In this document: positions 8,794 to 17,681 of the stretch, in pieces | Position numbering within the stretch: position 1 is the first letter of the stretch | Layout: every line of letters starts with the position of its first letter | Assembly (NCBI RefSeq): GCF_900101885.1 | Contig: NZ_FNAN01000021.1 | Coordinates: 107,167-171,166 of the forward strand | Length of the DNA stretch: 64,000 nt | From: Dyadobacter soli | GTDB taxonomy: Bacteria; Bacteroidota; Bacteroidia; Cytophagales; Spirosomataceae | Reading direction: 5' to 3' | The notes under the pieces: model-generated | Told to the model about the DNA's origin: nothing | Seen by the model: the letters and a program-made list of their open reading frames with translations, nothing else | The model's database searches: none | Position numbers and translations under genes: made by a program

Positions 8794-9990
8794 ATGTCAA
8801 AATTCGCTTTTATAGTCCCGCCGCTCACTGGTCACATCAACCCGACACTCAGCGTAGGCGCTGAATTGTTGGCGCTGGGGCATGAGGTGGCTTGGATCGG
8901 TCTGGATGAACAGTTGCAGGCCCAGTTACCGACCGGTGGGCAGTTACTCGTCATCCGGTACGACCAGGACGATTCTGAAAAGCAGGCGAATGCCGAGTAC
9001 CTCGATGTTATCACCAAAAAGAATGTCTACGGCATCGAAAGCATCAAATTCCTGTACGAAGAAGTGCTCGTGCCGCTCAATCGCTACATGTTCGACGGCA
9101 TTGTGCGACTCCTGCAAAGCTGGCAGCCCGACGTCGTGATCAACGACCACCAGGTTTTTGCGGGAGGTATGGCCGCGCATTTGCTCGATATTCCTTACGC
9201 AACGTCCGTTACCGCGCCTGCGGCTGTGAAAATGATGGAGGATCTGCCCAAAATTCACGAATGGGAAGTGAAGCAGATCATCGGCCTGCAACAGGAGCTC
9301 GGCATAGAAGGGGAAAAATCGCTGGCTACCTCGGAGTTGCTGACGCTCGTGTTTACTTCCCGTGAGTTTTTCGGAGAAATGGAACTACCTGATTATTACC
9401 GCTTTCCCGGGCCGGTGATCGGCAACCGCATTGCCGAAATTCCTTTTGATTGGGAAAAATTGAATGGCCAGACCTTCCCTAAAATCCTCATTTCCATTGG
9501 TACTACATTCGATCACCAGTTCAAAAAGGATTTTTTTTCGAAAGTGATCGACGCATTCGGCGGGGAGGACATATTTGTGGTAGTAGTGTCGGACGAAACA
9601 TTGTTCGAAAGCTGGCCCTCCAATTTTTTGGTACAACAACGCATTCCACAGCTCGAATTACTCCCCTATCTCGACGGCGTCGTATGCCACGCAGGCCATA
9701 ATACCGTCTCCGAGGCATTATCGAACGGCTTGCCGCTGGTGGTGATCCCCATCGCTTATGACCAGTCGCACGTGGCTGGGCGCGTAGTCGCGAACGGGTG
9801 CGGGGTGAGACTCAATTTTAACCGGTTTAAAGCACCGCACCTTCGCAATGCGGTCAACGATATATTAACTGATCCGGATTACCGGCTCGCGGCACGGCGC
9901 ATTCAAGGCTCCTTTGAGCAGGCCGGCGGTACCAGAACCGCGGCGCAGTGGCTCGACCAGATAACCATTAAAGTATTTCAGAATGGCTAA
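8794..9990 (+). CDS. MGT-family UDP-glycosyltransferase 1
   Basis: This 398-residue GT1/GT-B glycosyltransferase has an N-terminal acceptor domain opening with VPPLTGHINP and a C-terminal sugar-nucleotide domain. The latter carries the signature HAGHNTVSEAL, then PIAYDQ, at about 305-335. It resembles macrolide and zeaxanthin (CrtX-type) glycosyltransferases, which place a sugar on a hydroxyl of a hydrophobic acceptor. The start codon abuts the 22-bp repeat array, and the end overlaps the start of a second glycosyltransferase. It probably glycosylates the product of the upstream PKS; sugar and site are unknown. Confidence 0.9.
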   Translation: MSKFAFIVPPLTGHINPTLSVGAELLALGHEVAWIGLDEQLQAQLPTGGQLLVIRYDQDDSEKQANAEYLDVITKKNVYGIESIKFLYEEVLVPLNRYMFDGIVRLLQSWQPDVVINDHQVFAGGMAAHLLDIPYATSVTAPAAVKMMEDLPKIHEWEVKQIIGLQQELGIEGEKSLATSELLTLVFTSREFFGEMELPDYYRFPGPVIGNRIAEIPFDWEKLNGQTFPKILISIGTTFDHQFKKDFFSKVIDAFGGEDIFVVVVSDETLFESWPSNFLVQQRIPQLELLPYLDGVVCHAGHNTVSEALSNGLPLVVIPIAYDQSHVAGRVVANGCGVRLNFNRFKAPHLRNAVNDILTDPDYRLAARRIQGSFEQAGGTRTAAQWLDQITIKVFQNG

Positions 9991-11185
9991 ATTTCTATTT
10001 GTAGTACCTCCATTTTTCGGGCATATCAGCCCTACCCTCAGCGTCGGGGCAAGCCTTATCGCCAACGGCCACGAAGTCGCGTGGACGGGCCTGATCCCTC
10101 TTGCCGACAAGCACATACCCGAAGGCGGACGCTATATTCTTCCCGAAAAGGAGCTCGCGCCGCACCAGGAAGAGATCGCACGCATCCTGAAACGCCAGGA
10201 CGACGGCCCTTCCCTTTCCGGCCCGGAAGTAATGAAACTGGCATTGGAAGAAACCTACATTCCCTTTGCGCGGATCATGGTGCCCGGCGTTTCGCGCGTG
10301 GCCGACGACTTTCAGCCGGATGTGATCGTGAACGACTGCATTACCTTCGCAGGCGCATTGGTGGCGCACCTCAAAGGCATCCCTTGCGTGACCACCACGC
10401 CCGTGCCGCCGGATGTGATGGGCGATACCGCCAATTCGGCACCGAAAATTTTCGAATGGCAGCAGAACCTGATCAAAGGACTGCAACGCGAGCTCGGCAT
10501 TTATACCGACGAGTTCATGATCCATTCGCACCAGATGAACATCGTATTCACTTCCAAGGAATTTGCCGGGTTTCCCGAGCCGGAGCCGCATATGAAATTT
10601 GTGGGCCCGGTGAAAGGCCGCCCGAACGATACGCCATTCGATTGGGAAAGGCTCGAAAAAGCGACAACACCCAAAGTATTCGTGTCGCTCGGTACATTGC
10701 TGGTGGACATCCGTAGGGAGTTTTTCCTGAAACTCATCGAAGCATTCGGCAACGAACCGATTACGATCGTGGCTGCTACCGACCCGTCGGTGATCGACGA
10801 ATGGCCGGAGAACTTTATAGTGCAAGGATTTGTGCCTCAGGCAGATATTATCCCAAAAATGGATGCGGTGATCTGCCACGGCGGGTTCAATACCGTGAAC
10901 GACTCGTTCATGAACGGCCTGCCGATGCTCATTACCCCTATTGCCTACGACCATTTCCACACCGCCGCGCTGATCGAAAATGCCGGCTGCGGAATTAAGG
11001 TCAGGTACAAACGCATGCGTGTGGCCGATGTGCAGAACGCCATGCGGGAGCTGCTCGAAAATCCGAAGTACCGCATTGCAGCGCAGCACATCCGCGATAC
11101 ATTCAATGCCGCGGGTGGCAATGCGAAAGCGGTTGCGCTACTGGAAGATTTCGCCGTCACGAACCGTGTAACCGAAAACGCCTGA
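9983..11185 (+). CDS. MGT-family UDP-glycosyltransferase 2
   Basis: A 400-residue paralogue of the preceding gene, overlapping it by 8 bp. It begins with VPPFFGHISP and has the donor-site signature HGGFNTVNDSF, then PIAYDH, in its C-terminal half. Two tandem GT1 enzymes suggest two sugars, or the same sugar at two sites, on one lipid acceptor. The next gene follows after 3 bp, so the glycosyltransferases and acyltransferases look like one transcription unit. Confidence 0.9.
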   Translation: MAKFLFVVPPFFGHISPTLSVGASLIANGHEVAWTGLIPLADKHIPEGGRYILPEKELAPHQEEIARILKRQDDGPSLSGPEVMKLALEETYIPFARIMVPGVSRVADDFQPDVIVNDCITFAGALVAHLKGIPCVTTTPVPPDVMGDTANSAPKIFEWQQNLIKGLQRELGIYTDEFMIHSHQMNIVFTSKEFAGFPEPEPHMKFVGPVKGRPNDTPFDWERLEKATTPKVFVSLGTLLVDIRREFFLKLIEAFGNEPITIVAATDPSVIDEWPENFIVQGFVPQADIIPKMDAVICHGGFNTVNDSFMNGLPMLITPIAYDHFHTAALIENAGCGIKVRYKRMRVADVQNAMRELLENPKYRIAAQHIRDTFNAAGGNAKAVALLEDFAVTNRVTENA

Positions 11186-11188
11186 CCG

Positions 11189-12484
11189 ATGAAACGGAAC
11201 CTGCTTTTCCTCGAAAGAGTGCTTTTTGGCGACGGTAGCGAGCCGTTTCATGGTGTTTATGCATTGAAAATCAACGGCAACATTGATTACCTGAAATTCA
11301 CGGCAACCCTTACCCGCTTGCAGGAAAAGTACGCCATGTTACGTACAGCAATCGGCATCGACGCCAACGGAAGGCCGTACTTTCATACGCCGCCGTCCGC
11401 CCCGCAAATTCCGCTCAGAATTGTTGACAGGAATAGCGACGAAGACTGGAACCGCGAGACATTGCATGAGCTCGGCACTTCTTTCGACATTAAAAACGGG
11501 CCGCTGCTGCGCATTACCTGGCTCCGCTCGGCCGAAGTTTCGGACATTATCATGGCCTTCCACCATTGCATGTGCGACGGCGGGTCGGGTGTGGCACTGC
11601 TTACCGATTTACTGGCATTGCTCGATGACCCGCAAGCCGTAATCGGCAAAGCACCGGCATTTCAAAGCATACGCGATCTGGTACCGGCGGAAATATTGGA
11701 AAGTGGCCGAAACCGGTTCAAAGCCAAACTTTCGGCGGCATTAGTCCACGCAGGGTTGTCGCTGGGCTCGTTGTTTATTTCAACAAAAAAACGACCAGGC
11801 GCACGTTCCGGCGATTATCTCATTAACTGGAAACTCGGTGAGGAACAGTCGAAAGCGTTGTTTGCCCATTGCAAAAAAGAGGAAGTAACTGTCAATACGG
11901 CCATCGGGCTGGCGTTGCTGGAAGCATTCAAAGCCGTGAATGGCGCGGGAGCGCACGGTAAAGCTACCTGCCCGGTGGATATCCGTCGGTATATGCCTGA
12001 GGTGAAGCGCGACATGCTGTTTTCGTATGGGCTAGCATTGAATATCAGTCTCGAAAAATTAGTCGGAGTGCATTTTTGGGAAAAGGCAAAAACACTGCAA
12101 ACGTATGTTTCCAAGCAAATGGCGAAACTGAATCCCTATGAATTCAGCATGATCATGGAGGCTTCGCATCGCTCTGTGCACAAGCTGCGCCGTTTCCTGA
12201 CCTATGCCAAAGTGGGCAACGATTTCATGTTCTCCAATATGGGCAAACTCGACATTCCTGCCCGGTACCGGAACTTCACCGTCGATACGATTTACAGCCC
12301 GACTGTAATAGGCCCGTTTGCAAACCCCAACACCATCATTACTACTACTTTCAATGGTCAGATGGATTTCTCATTTGTTTCAAACCTGGATTTTATGCCG
12401 CAAAATACGGCTATGAAAATCCGGGAAAAGGCCATGGAAATCCTGTTCGAAACAGTAGCCATCCCCGATCCTGTGCGTGTATGA
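11189..12484 (+). CDS. Condensation/PapA-like acyltransferase A
   Basis: A 431-residue protein with the condensation-domain active site HHCMCDG (His125, His126, Asp130, Gly131), matching the HHxxxDG consensus. The size and fold class match phthiocerol dimycocerosyl transferase (PapA5) and free-standing NRPS condensation enzymes, which move acyl groups from a carrier protein to a hydroxyl or amine. First of three tandem paralogues and the one with an intact motif. It likely esterifies the sugar or polyketide made by its neighbours. Confidence 0.85.
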   Translation: MKRNLLFLERVLFGDGSEPFHGVYALKINGNIDYLKFTATLTRLQEKYAMLRTAIGIDANGRPYFHTPPSAPQIPLRIVDRNSDEDWNRETLHELGTSFDIKNGPLLRITWLRSAEVSDIIMAFHHCMCDGGSGVALLTDLLALLDDPQAVIGKAPAFQSIRDLVPAEILESGRNRFKAKLSAALVHAGLSLGSLFISTKKRPGARSGDYLINWKLGEEQSKALFAHCKKEEVTVNTAIGLALLEAFKAVNGAGAHGKATCPVDIRRYMPEVKRDMLFSYGLALNISLEKLVGVHFWEKAKTLQTYVSKQMAKLNPYEFSMIMEASHRSVHKLRRFLTYAKVGNDFMFSNMGKLDIPARYRNFTVDTIYSPTVIGPFANPNTIITTTFNGQMDFSFVSNLDFMPQNTAMKIREKAMEILFETVAIPDPVRV

Positions 12485-13761
12485 AAAGAAGGGCAGGTTT
12501 TCTGGAAGCATCCATGTACGCGGGCGCGGATACGCCTGTGAATGTGGTATTTCCTGTAAAAATTGTGGGAAATCCTGATGAATCTGTATTGCTAAATGCA
12601 TTGCAGAAAATTCAGCAAAAACACCCTTTCCTGAACGTAACCATGGAAACCGACGCGGACGGCATTCCCTGGTACGTGACCTCCGATTCTATTTTGCCTA
12701 TTCCGCTAAGGATTACAGAAAGGCTTTCCGAAGAAACCTGGGTAGCGGAGGCGGATACGGAATGGGGCACCCCATTTAACCAAACGAATGTACCCCTGGC
12801 GCGGGTTACCTGGGTACGATCTAACGAGGTTTCGGAACTATTGGTGGTTTGCCACCATTGCATCGGCGACGCAACTTCCAGCATAACCCTCATGCGCGAA
12901 CTACTCGAATGCCTGGGTGATCCGAAAACCGAGTTGCAACCCTACCCGGCCTATTCACCCGAAAGGCTGGTCCCGGCGGCTGTCAGGAAAAACGTCGTCA
13001 ACAGGTTGGCAGCCAAGGCAATCGCCGGCATTACGAAGCTATTCCTTCTGGTAGTTGCTGGTAAAAAAGAAGTGATTAAAGACCGCTTTTATACCATCCG
13101 CTGGAAACTGAGTGAAGAGGAAACGGCGACATTGCTATCCGTTTGCAAGGAAAAGGCTATCTACCTCAATGGTGCGCTGATCCTCGCGTTCATGCGTGCA
13201 TTCGAGCGTGCGGGCAATGTGCGTACGGGCGGAAAAATGTTCGCTTCCGTAGATATGCGCAGGTTTTTACCCGAAATACAAAAAGACCACATGTTCCCGT
13301 TCCCGTCTATGGTTGGCCTCGACACGCCGGGAAAGAATGGAAGTTTCCACACGCAGGCCAATGCATTAAAGGAACGTTTGCACAAGCAAATCGACCGTAC
13401 CGACGCGCCGCGGCTGCTGCTTTTCAGCGAGTACCTCGTGCCACTTTACCCGCGAAGCCTCAAATATGCCAAAGCAGGGAAAGGTGCGCATGATTACGCA
13501 TTCGCCAACCTCGGCCGTATTCCGCTGAACGAAAGTTACGGTTCGCTCACGGTTGCCGAAGTACACAGTCCGTTGTCCAGATTTCCGATGGGCAATCCGT
13601 CGAAAGTGTCGGTATCGACGTTCGGCGGTTGCATGGATTTCGCATTTCACTCCGAAGAACAATATATTGCCCGCCAGGATGCCGAGCTGATCATCGGCAC
13701 GGCGATGCAACTTCTTAGAAAACATTTATTGGAGACCAAACCCGTTACCATCCAGGATTGA
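12481..13761 (+). CDS. Condensation/PapA-like acyltransferase B, altered motif
   Basis: A 426-residue paralogue starting 4 bp inside the end of acyltransferase A. The aligned active site reads HHCIGDA (His125, His126, Asp130, Ala131): the catalytic second histidine and the Asp are present, but the Gly is replaced by Ala. It may be active with altered specificity or act as a partner of its neighbours. Context implies acyl transfer within the same pathway. Confidence 0.82.
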   Translation: MKRRAGFLEASMYAGADTPVNVVFPVKIVGNPDESVLLNALQKIQQKHPFLNVTMETDADGIPWYVTSDSILPIPLRITERLSEETWVAEADTEWGTPFNQTNVPLARVTWVRSNEVSELLVVCHHCIGDATSSITLMRELLECLGDPKTELQPYPAYSPERLVPAAVRKNVVNRLAAKAIAGITKLFLLVVAGKKEVIKDRFYTIRWKLSEEETATLLSVCKEKAIYLNGALILAFMRAFERAGNVRTGGKMFASVDMRRFLPEIQKDHMFPFPSMVGLDTPGKNGSFHTQANALKERLHKQIDRTDAPRLLLFSEYLVPLYPRSLKYAKAGKGAHDYAFANLGRIPLNESYGSLTVAEVHSPLSRFPMGNPSKVSVSTFGGCMDFAFHSEEQYIARQDAELIIGTAMQLLRKHLLETKPVTIQD

Positions 13762-13762
13762 A

Positions 13763-15046
13763 ATGAACAGACAAATGATTGTCGGAGAGCGCATTATGTA
13801 CGCCGACGGGCTCGCACCGGTTAATTGCGTTTTTACAGCAACTTTGGAAGGACAATTGTCCGAGCAACGACTACAAGATGCGCTCGTAAAAATTCAAAAC
13901 CGGCATCCCTTGCTTCGCACTAATGTGGCGCGAAATGCGGCAAATGTCCCTTCATTTGTGACAAATCCTGCGATCGCACCCATTCCGATCGACATGATCG
14001 AACGGACATCCGACATTCAATGGGAAGAAATAAGTCTTTTGGAATGGCCGCGACAGTTCGATCTGATGAAAGAACCCGCAGCCCGGCTCGTATGGCTAAG
14101 ATCCGAAAAGGTCTCCGATCTGCTACTTGTGTGCCCGCATTGCGTCTGCGACGGTTCCGGCTTCGTTACACTCATGCGCGAGCTGCTCCTCCTGCTCGAC
14201 AACCCTGAAATGGAACTGGAACCGTACGAGGGCTTTCAATCGGTTGATTCGCTGGTACCATCTTCCATCCGGGACAGCCGGATGATCCATTGGAAGGGAA
14301 AGTTATTTTCCGGGCTGGCAAAGGGTCTTTTCACCATTCTGAACCCGAAACCGGCCCCACGCGAAGGAAACTACTATCTGCTCACACATACCCTCGACAA
14401 GGAAACCACCAACGCGCTGGTCAGGAAATGCAAAGCTGAAAAAACGACCGTTCAGGCGGCATTATGTACTGCGTCACTCATTGCGCACCAATCGGTGAGA
14501 GGGAAAGAGTCGAAAAACAAGGTGATCAGCCCTGTGGACATCCGGCGTTATCTGCCGGCCATTGGCCGTGATCATCTGTTTGCATTCGCGCCTATCGTGG
14601 AGCTTTCGCTCAGCCAAAAGGGCGTTCCAAACGACTTCTGGCAGGAAGTACGAACGATGAAACAGGCCCTCGTCGAAAAAGCCGAAAACGTGAATGCAGC
14701 CGAAATGATGTTCATTACCGAGTACTTCCACAGCTCCACCGGCGCATTGCTCCGGCATATGCGCTCCACCAAAGGCAGCCACGATATCACCATTTCCAAC
14801 ATGGGCGTGCTGGACATTCCCGTGAGTTACAACAACTTCCATGTCCGCGCCATACACAGCCCCTCCGTGGGATTCCCCTGGCGAAACCCCAACACTTTGG
14901 TAGTAAGTACCTTCGCAGGAAGAATGGATTTGACCTTCTGCTCTCACGAAAGCTTCCTGCCCATGATCGATGCGGAGAAGATATGCAGGGAAGCGATGTG
15001 GGTTTTGTTGGAAGGGAATTATGCCGCGGCTCTACATCAGGAATGA
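13763..15046 (+). CDS. Condensation/PapA-like acyltransferase C, altered motif
   Basis: A 427-residue paralogue beginning 1 bp after acyltransferase B. The active site reads PHCVCDG: the first His of HHxxxDG is Pro125, while the catalytic His126, Asp130 and Gly131 remain. In condensation domains the second His is the essential one, so activity is possible. Last gene of the apparent cluster; the following gene has its own probable promoter. Confidence 0.82.
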   Translation: MNRQMIVGERIMYADGLAPVNCVFTATLEGQLSEQRLQDALVKIQNRHPLLRTNVARNAANVPSFVTNPAIAPIPIDMIERTSDIQWEEISLLEWPRQFDLMKEPAARLVWLRSEKVSDLLLVCPHCVCDGSGFVTLMRELLLLLDNPEMELEPYEGFQSVDSLVPSSIRDSRMIHWKGKLFSGLAKGLFTILNPKPAPREGNYYLLTHTLDKETTNALVRKCKAEKTTVQAALCTASLIAHQSVRGKESKNKVISPVDIRRYLPAIGRDHLFAFAPIVELSLSQKGVPNDFWQEVRTMKQALVEKAENVNAAEMMFITEYFHSSTGALLRHMRSTKGSHDITISNMGVLDIPVSYNNFHVRAIHSPSVGFPWRNPNTLVVSTFAGRMDLTFCSHESFLPMIDAEKICREAMWVLLEGNYAAALHQE

Positions 15047-15077
15047 CCGGCGTCTTTTCATTACAGGGACTAATTTG

Positions 15078-15085
15078 TAATTTTG
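15078..15085 (+). promoter_or_regulatory. Candidate Bacteroidota promoter (-7 box) for the small ORF/GNAT pair
   Basis: TAATTTTG matches the Bacteroidota -7 consensus TAnnTTTG exactly. A T-rich element (TTTT, 15055-15058) lies 19 bp upstream. The first start codon is about 90 bp downstream. Confidence 0.4.
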
Positions 15086-15173
15086 TAAAAACTCACGTTC
15101 CAATGCGGTTCTGATCAAACATTCGCTCAGATAACCGCTCGCTGAAATTTATTCATTCAAAAAACTACACAAA

Positions 15174-15341
15174 ATGAAATATTCAGGCGATACCGTTTCA
15201 AAACCGGTTGTAGGACGTGAGGCGGAACTACTTTCAGAAGCTATTAAAACAGGCGGCTATGTGGCCAATGAACAGGCCTGGGTCACCATTCGCAGGATCA
15301 CCGAACAGATCAAAAAAGAAAAATCAAACACGCAGAAGTGA
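15174..15341 (+). CDS. Small 55-residue protein, possible antitoxin partner of the GNAT
   Basis: ATG 15174 to TGA 15341 encodes a 55-residue, mostly polar protein ending in a Lys-rich tail. Its stop codon overlaps the ATG of the following GNAT gene (ATGA arrangement), so the two are translationally coupled. I do not recognise the family. A tiny upstream ORF coupled to a GNAT acetyltransferase is the layout of TacA/TacT-type toxin-antitoxin pairs, but those antitoxins are usually longer RHH proteins, so the role is only a suggestion. Confidence 0.6.
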   Translation: MKYSGDTVSKPVVGREAELLSEAIKTGGYVANEQAWVTIRRITEQIKKEKSNTQK

Positions 15342-15931
15342 TGCCCTATCCCAAATTCTCCGGGATAGATTTTTCAAAGCACGCTGTCATCGAATACGAT
15401 CCAGACCAATTGGATATTGGCGCTGGTTTTCGATGCGGTCGTGGTGAATTCGTATCCTACATTAAAGGTCAAAAAATACGCAATGAGCTGAGAAGCTACA
15501 TCAGCAAATGCTGGCTAGTCAATTGTGAAGAAGGACTGGCGGCCTACATCACTTTACTTGCCGATAAGCTGGCTATGGGAACGCCGATCCTCGTCGACGA
15601 AGATGTTCGCTATACTACATTTCCGGCGGTCAAAATCGGGTGGTTGGCAGCCGATCCCAGAGCCAAGGGGTCAGGACGAAGGCTAATGGATTGGGCAATG
15701 CGGTATGCCGTGCTTGAACTCGTTCCTAAACTGGGAGTCAGGTTTATAACCGTAGATGCCTTGTACGATGCAGAATCGCCCGAAAAGCTTTACGATGCCT
15801 CAGGTTTTTACGAAAAATTGGGGTTCCGCTTCGCTAATGCCGATGAAACGCTCCCTCCGGCTGACGGTTTCAGATCCATGTATTTCGACTTGATGCCACT
15901 CATTCAACAAGTCAAAACATTATCTAACTAG
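15341..15931 (+). CDS. GNAT-family N-acetyltransferase
   Basis: A 196-residue GCN5-related acetyltransferase. The central strand IGWLAADPRAKGSGRRLMDWA has the acetyl-CoA pyrophosphate-binding loop (RAKGSGR), and the FYEKLGF motif is near the C-terminus. The start at 15341 is preferred over an upstream GTG because it gives the ATGA overlap with the small ORF. The substrate is unknown; it could be a small-molecule or protein acetylase, or a tRNA-acetylating toxin. It is convergent with the ABC exporter gene, whose stop lies within its last codons. Confidence 0.8.
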   Translation: MPYPKFSGIDFSKHAVIEYDPDQLDIGAGFRCGRGEFVSYIKGQKIRNELRSYISKCWLVNCEEGLAAYITLLADKLAMGTPILVDEDVRYTTFPAVKIGWLAADPRAKGSGRRLMDWAMRYAVLELVPKLGVRFITVDALYDAESPEKLYDASGFYEKLGFRFANADETLPPADGFRSMYFDLMPLIQQVKTLSN

Positions 15932-17681
15932 CCCGATTCCCTTTCAACAACATCCCCATCGCGTCGTCGAGCGATCCGGCGCGGTTTACTTCGCCGGAGT
16001 TGACGAAGAAGATTTCGTCGGCGTTTTCGATGGTGTTGAGGCGGTGGGCGATGATTACTTGCGTGGTGGATTCCGGGAGTTGTTTCAGGATGTCGCCGAG
16101 GAGTTTTTCGGTGACGGTGTCGATGTTGGCGGTGGCTTCGTCGAGGATGAGAAGCTCCGGGCTGCGGAGGACGGCGCGCATGAATGCGATGAGCTGCTTC
16201 TGACCCAGGCTGGTGCTGTCGGCGGTAGCGGAAACTTTCGTTTCGAGGCCGTCTTCAAACAATGCAAGGATTTCGCCCAGGTTGGCGCTGCGGATCACCT
16301 GTTCCAGTTTGTCGTTGGAATACTCCTTCAACTGATCGTTCCCGTAAAGGATATTCTCTCGAATGGTGCCCGAAAAGAGGAACGGCTCCTGCAAGATGAA
16401 GCCGATTTTCTGGCTGCGTTCTTCCGGCGTGTACGTGCGGATGTCGCGGCCGTCGAGCAGGACGGTGCCCTCGCGCGGGTCGTACAGGCGGGCGATGAGC
16501 GAGGCTGTGGTGGTTTTGCCGCCGCCGGTCGGGCCGATCAATGCGTAGGTTTTGCCGCGTTCGAGTTTGAAATTGACCTGGTGGAGAATTTCACGGCTGT
16601 CGTAGCCGAAACGCACGTCGCGGAATTCTAGTAGTGCGGCATCGGCTTCCCGGGTGGTTTCGGGCATTGGTACAAGGTTGGTTTCCAAAGCGAGAATTTG
16701 CGAAATGCGGTCCCATCCAGCCATCGCTACCTGAAAGCTGGCCCATAATGCTGCCAGCTGCCGCAAAGGGTTGTAAAAATTGACGGCATATGCGAGATAA
16801 CTCACCAGCAACCCGACACTGAACTCGCCAATGCTGATCAAATGGATACCGTACGTGAGTACCACCAGCTGCGCGATGTTGGAAAAGAAAGAATAGGTAG
16901 GCAGGAAAATGTTGTTTGCCAGCCCCGCGCGGATGGCCGTGCGGTAATTTTCCAGGTTAGCCAATTGAAAACGCTGCCGGAAATAGTCGCGGCGGTTGAA
17001 TGCGATCACGACTTTAAAATTGTTCAGACTTTCCTGTATCTCGGCACTCAGCGCACCTGTACTTTTCAGGTTTTTGGCGTTCGCAGACTTTACCCAGGGC
17101 GAAAGCAGGATTGTAAAAATCAGGATCAGCACGCCCGGTGCCAGTGCGGCAGAGCCCAGTTTTAGGTTAATCACCAATAAAAAAATACCCGCCCCCAACA
17201 TCGTAAAAATACTCCCCACAAACTGCATGAGCGACTGCGAGAAAAACTGGTTCAGCTTGTCGGTATCATTATTAACCCTCGAAATAAGGTCGCCGGCCCT
17301 ATTCTGGTTGAAAAACGCGACGGGAAGCTGCTGCAACTTATTGAAAATGGCATTCCGGAGCGTAAACAGCAGCCGCTGCCCTACCCCGCCCATCAGTTTG
17401 GTCTGGGTATAGGCCGTAGCGAGGCCGAGCAGGTACATCGCCAGCAAAATCCCTCCGAAAACGAGCAGTCCATGGAATTGCTTCGTAACCACATATTTAT
17501 CTATCGCATGGCCGATCAGGTACGGGCCGCCCAGGTTGACAGCCGTATTCAGCGTGATCGCCCCCAGCGCCAGCGCCAGATTGCCCCGTTCGTGTGCGAT
17601 CAGTTTCAGCAACTTACCGAGCGCCTTCAACGTGGAGGTTTTCTGCTGCTCCTCCGAAATTTTGTTAAGATCGTAGTTCAT
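15924..17681 (-). CDS. ABC exporter, half-transporter with canonical Walker B
   Basis: About 585 residues: an N-terminal six-helix transmembrane domain and a C-terminal ATPase. Walker A is GPTGGGKT and Walker B ends LLILDEA with the catalytic Glu, but the signature reads TSLGQKQ instead of LSGGQ. The start at 17681 gives a 17-bp overlap with the upstream half-transporter; an ATG at 17720 would overlap by 56 bp. The two genes form a heterodimeric exporter of the BmrCD/TM287-288 type, for lipids or drugs. It is convergent with the biosynthetic side of the window, so a role in exporting the cluster product is only possible. Confidence 0.88.
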   Translation of the reverse strand: MNYDLNKISEEQQKTSTLKALGKLLKLIAHERGNLALALGAITLNTAVNLGGPYLIGHAIDKYVVTKQFHGLLVFGGILLAMYLLGLATAYTQTKLMGGVGQRLLFTLRNAIFNKLQQLPVAFFNQNRAGDLISRVNNDTDKLNQFFSQSLMQFVGSIFTMLGAGIFLLVINLKLGSAALAPGVLILIFTILLSPWVKSANAKNLKSTGALSAEIQESLNNFKVVIAFNRRDYFRQRFQLANLENYRTAIRAGLANNIFLPTYSFFSNIAQLVVLTYGIHLISIGEFSVGLLVSYLAYAVNFYNPLRQLAALWASFQVAMAGWDRISQILALETNLVPMPETTREADAALLEFRDVRFGYDSREILHQVNFKLERGKTYALIGPTGGGKTTTASLIARLYDPREGTVLLDGRDIRTYTPEERSQKIGFILQEPFLFSGTIRENILYGNDQLKEYSNDKLEQVIRSANLGEILALFEDGLETKVSATADSTSLGQKQLIAFMRAVLRSPELLILDEATANIDTVTEKLLGDILKQLPESTTQVIIAHRLNTIENADEIFFVNSGEVNRAGSLDDAMGMLLKGNRAS

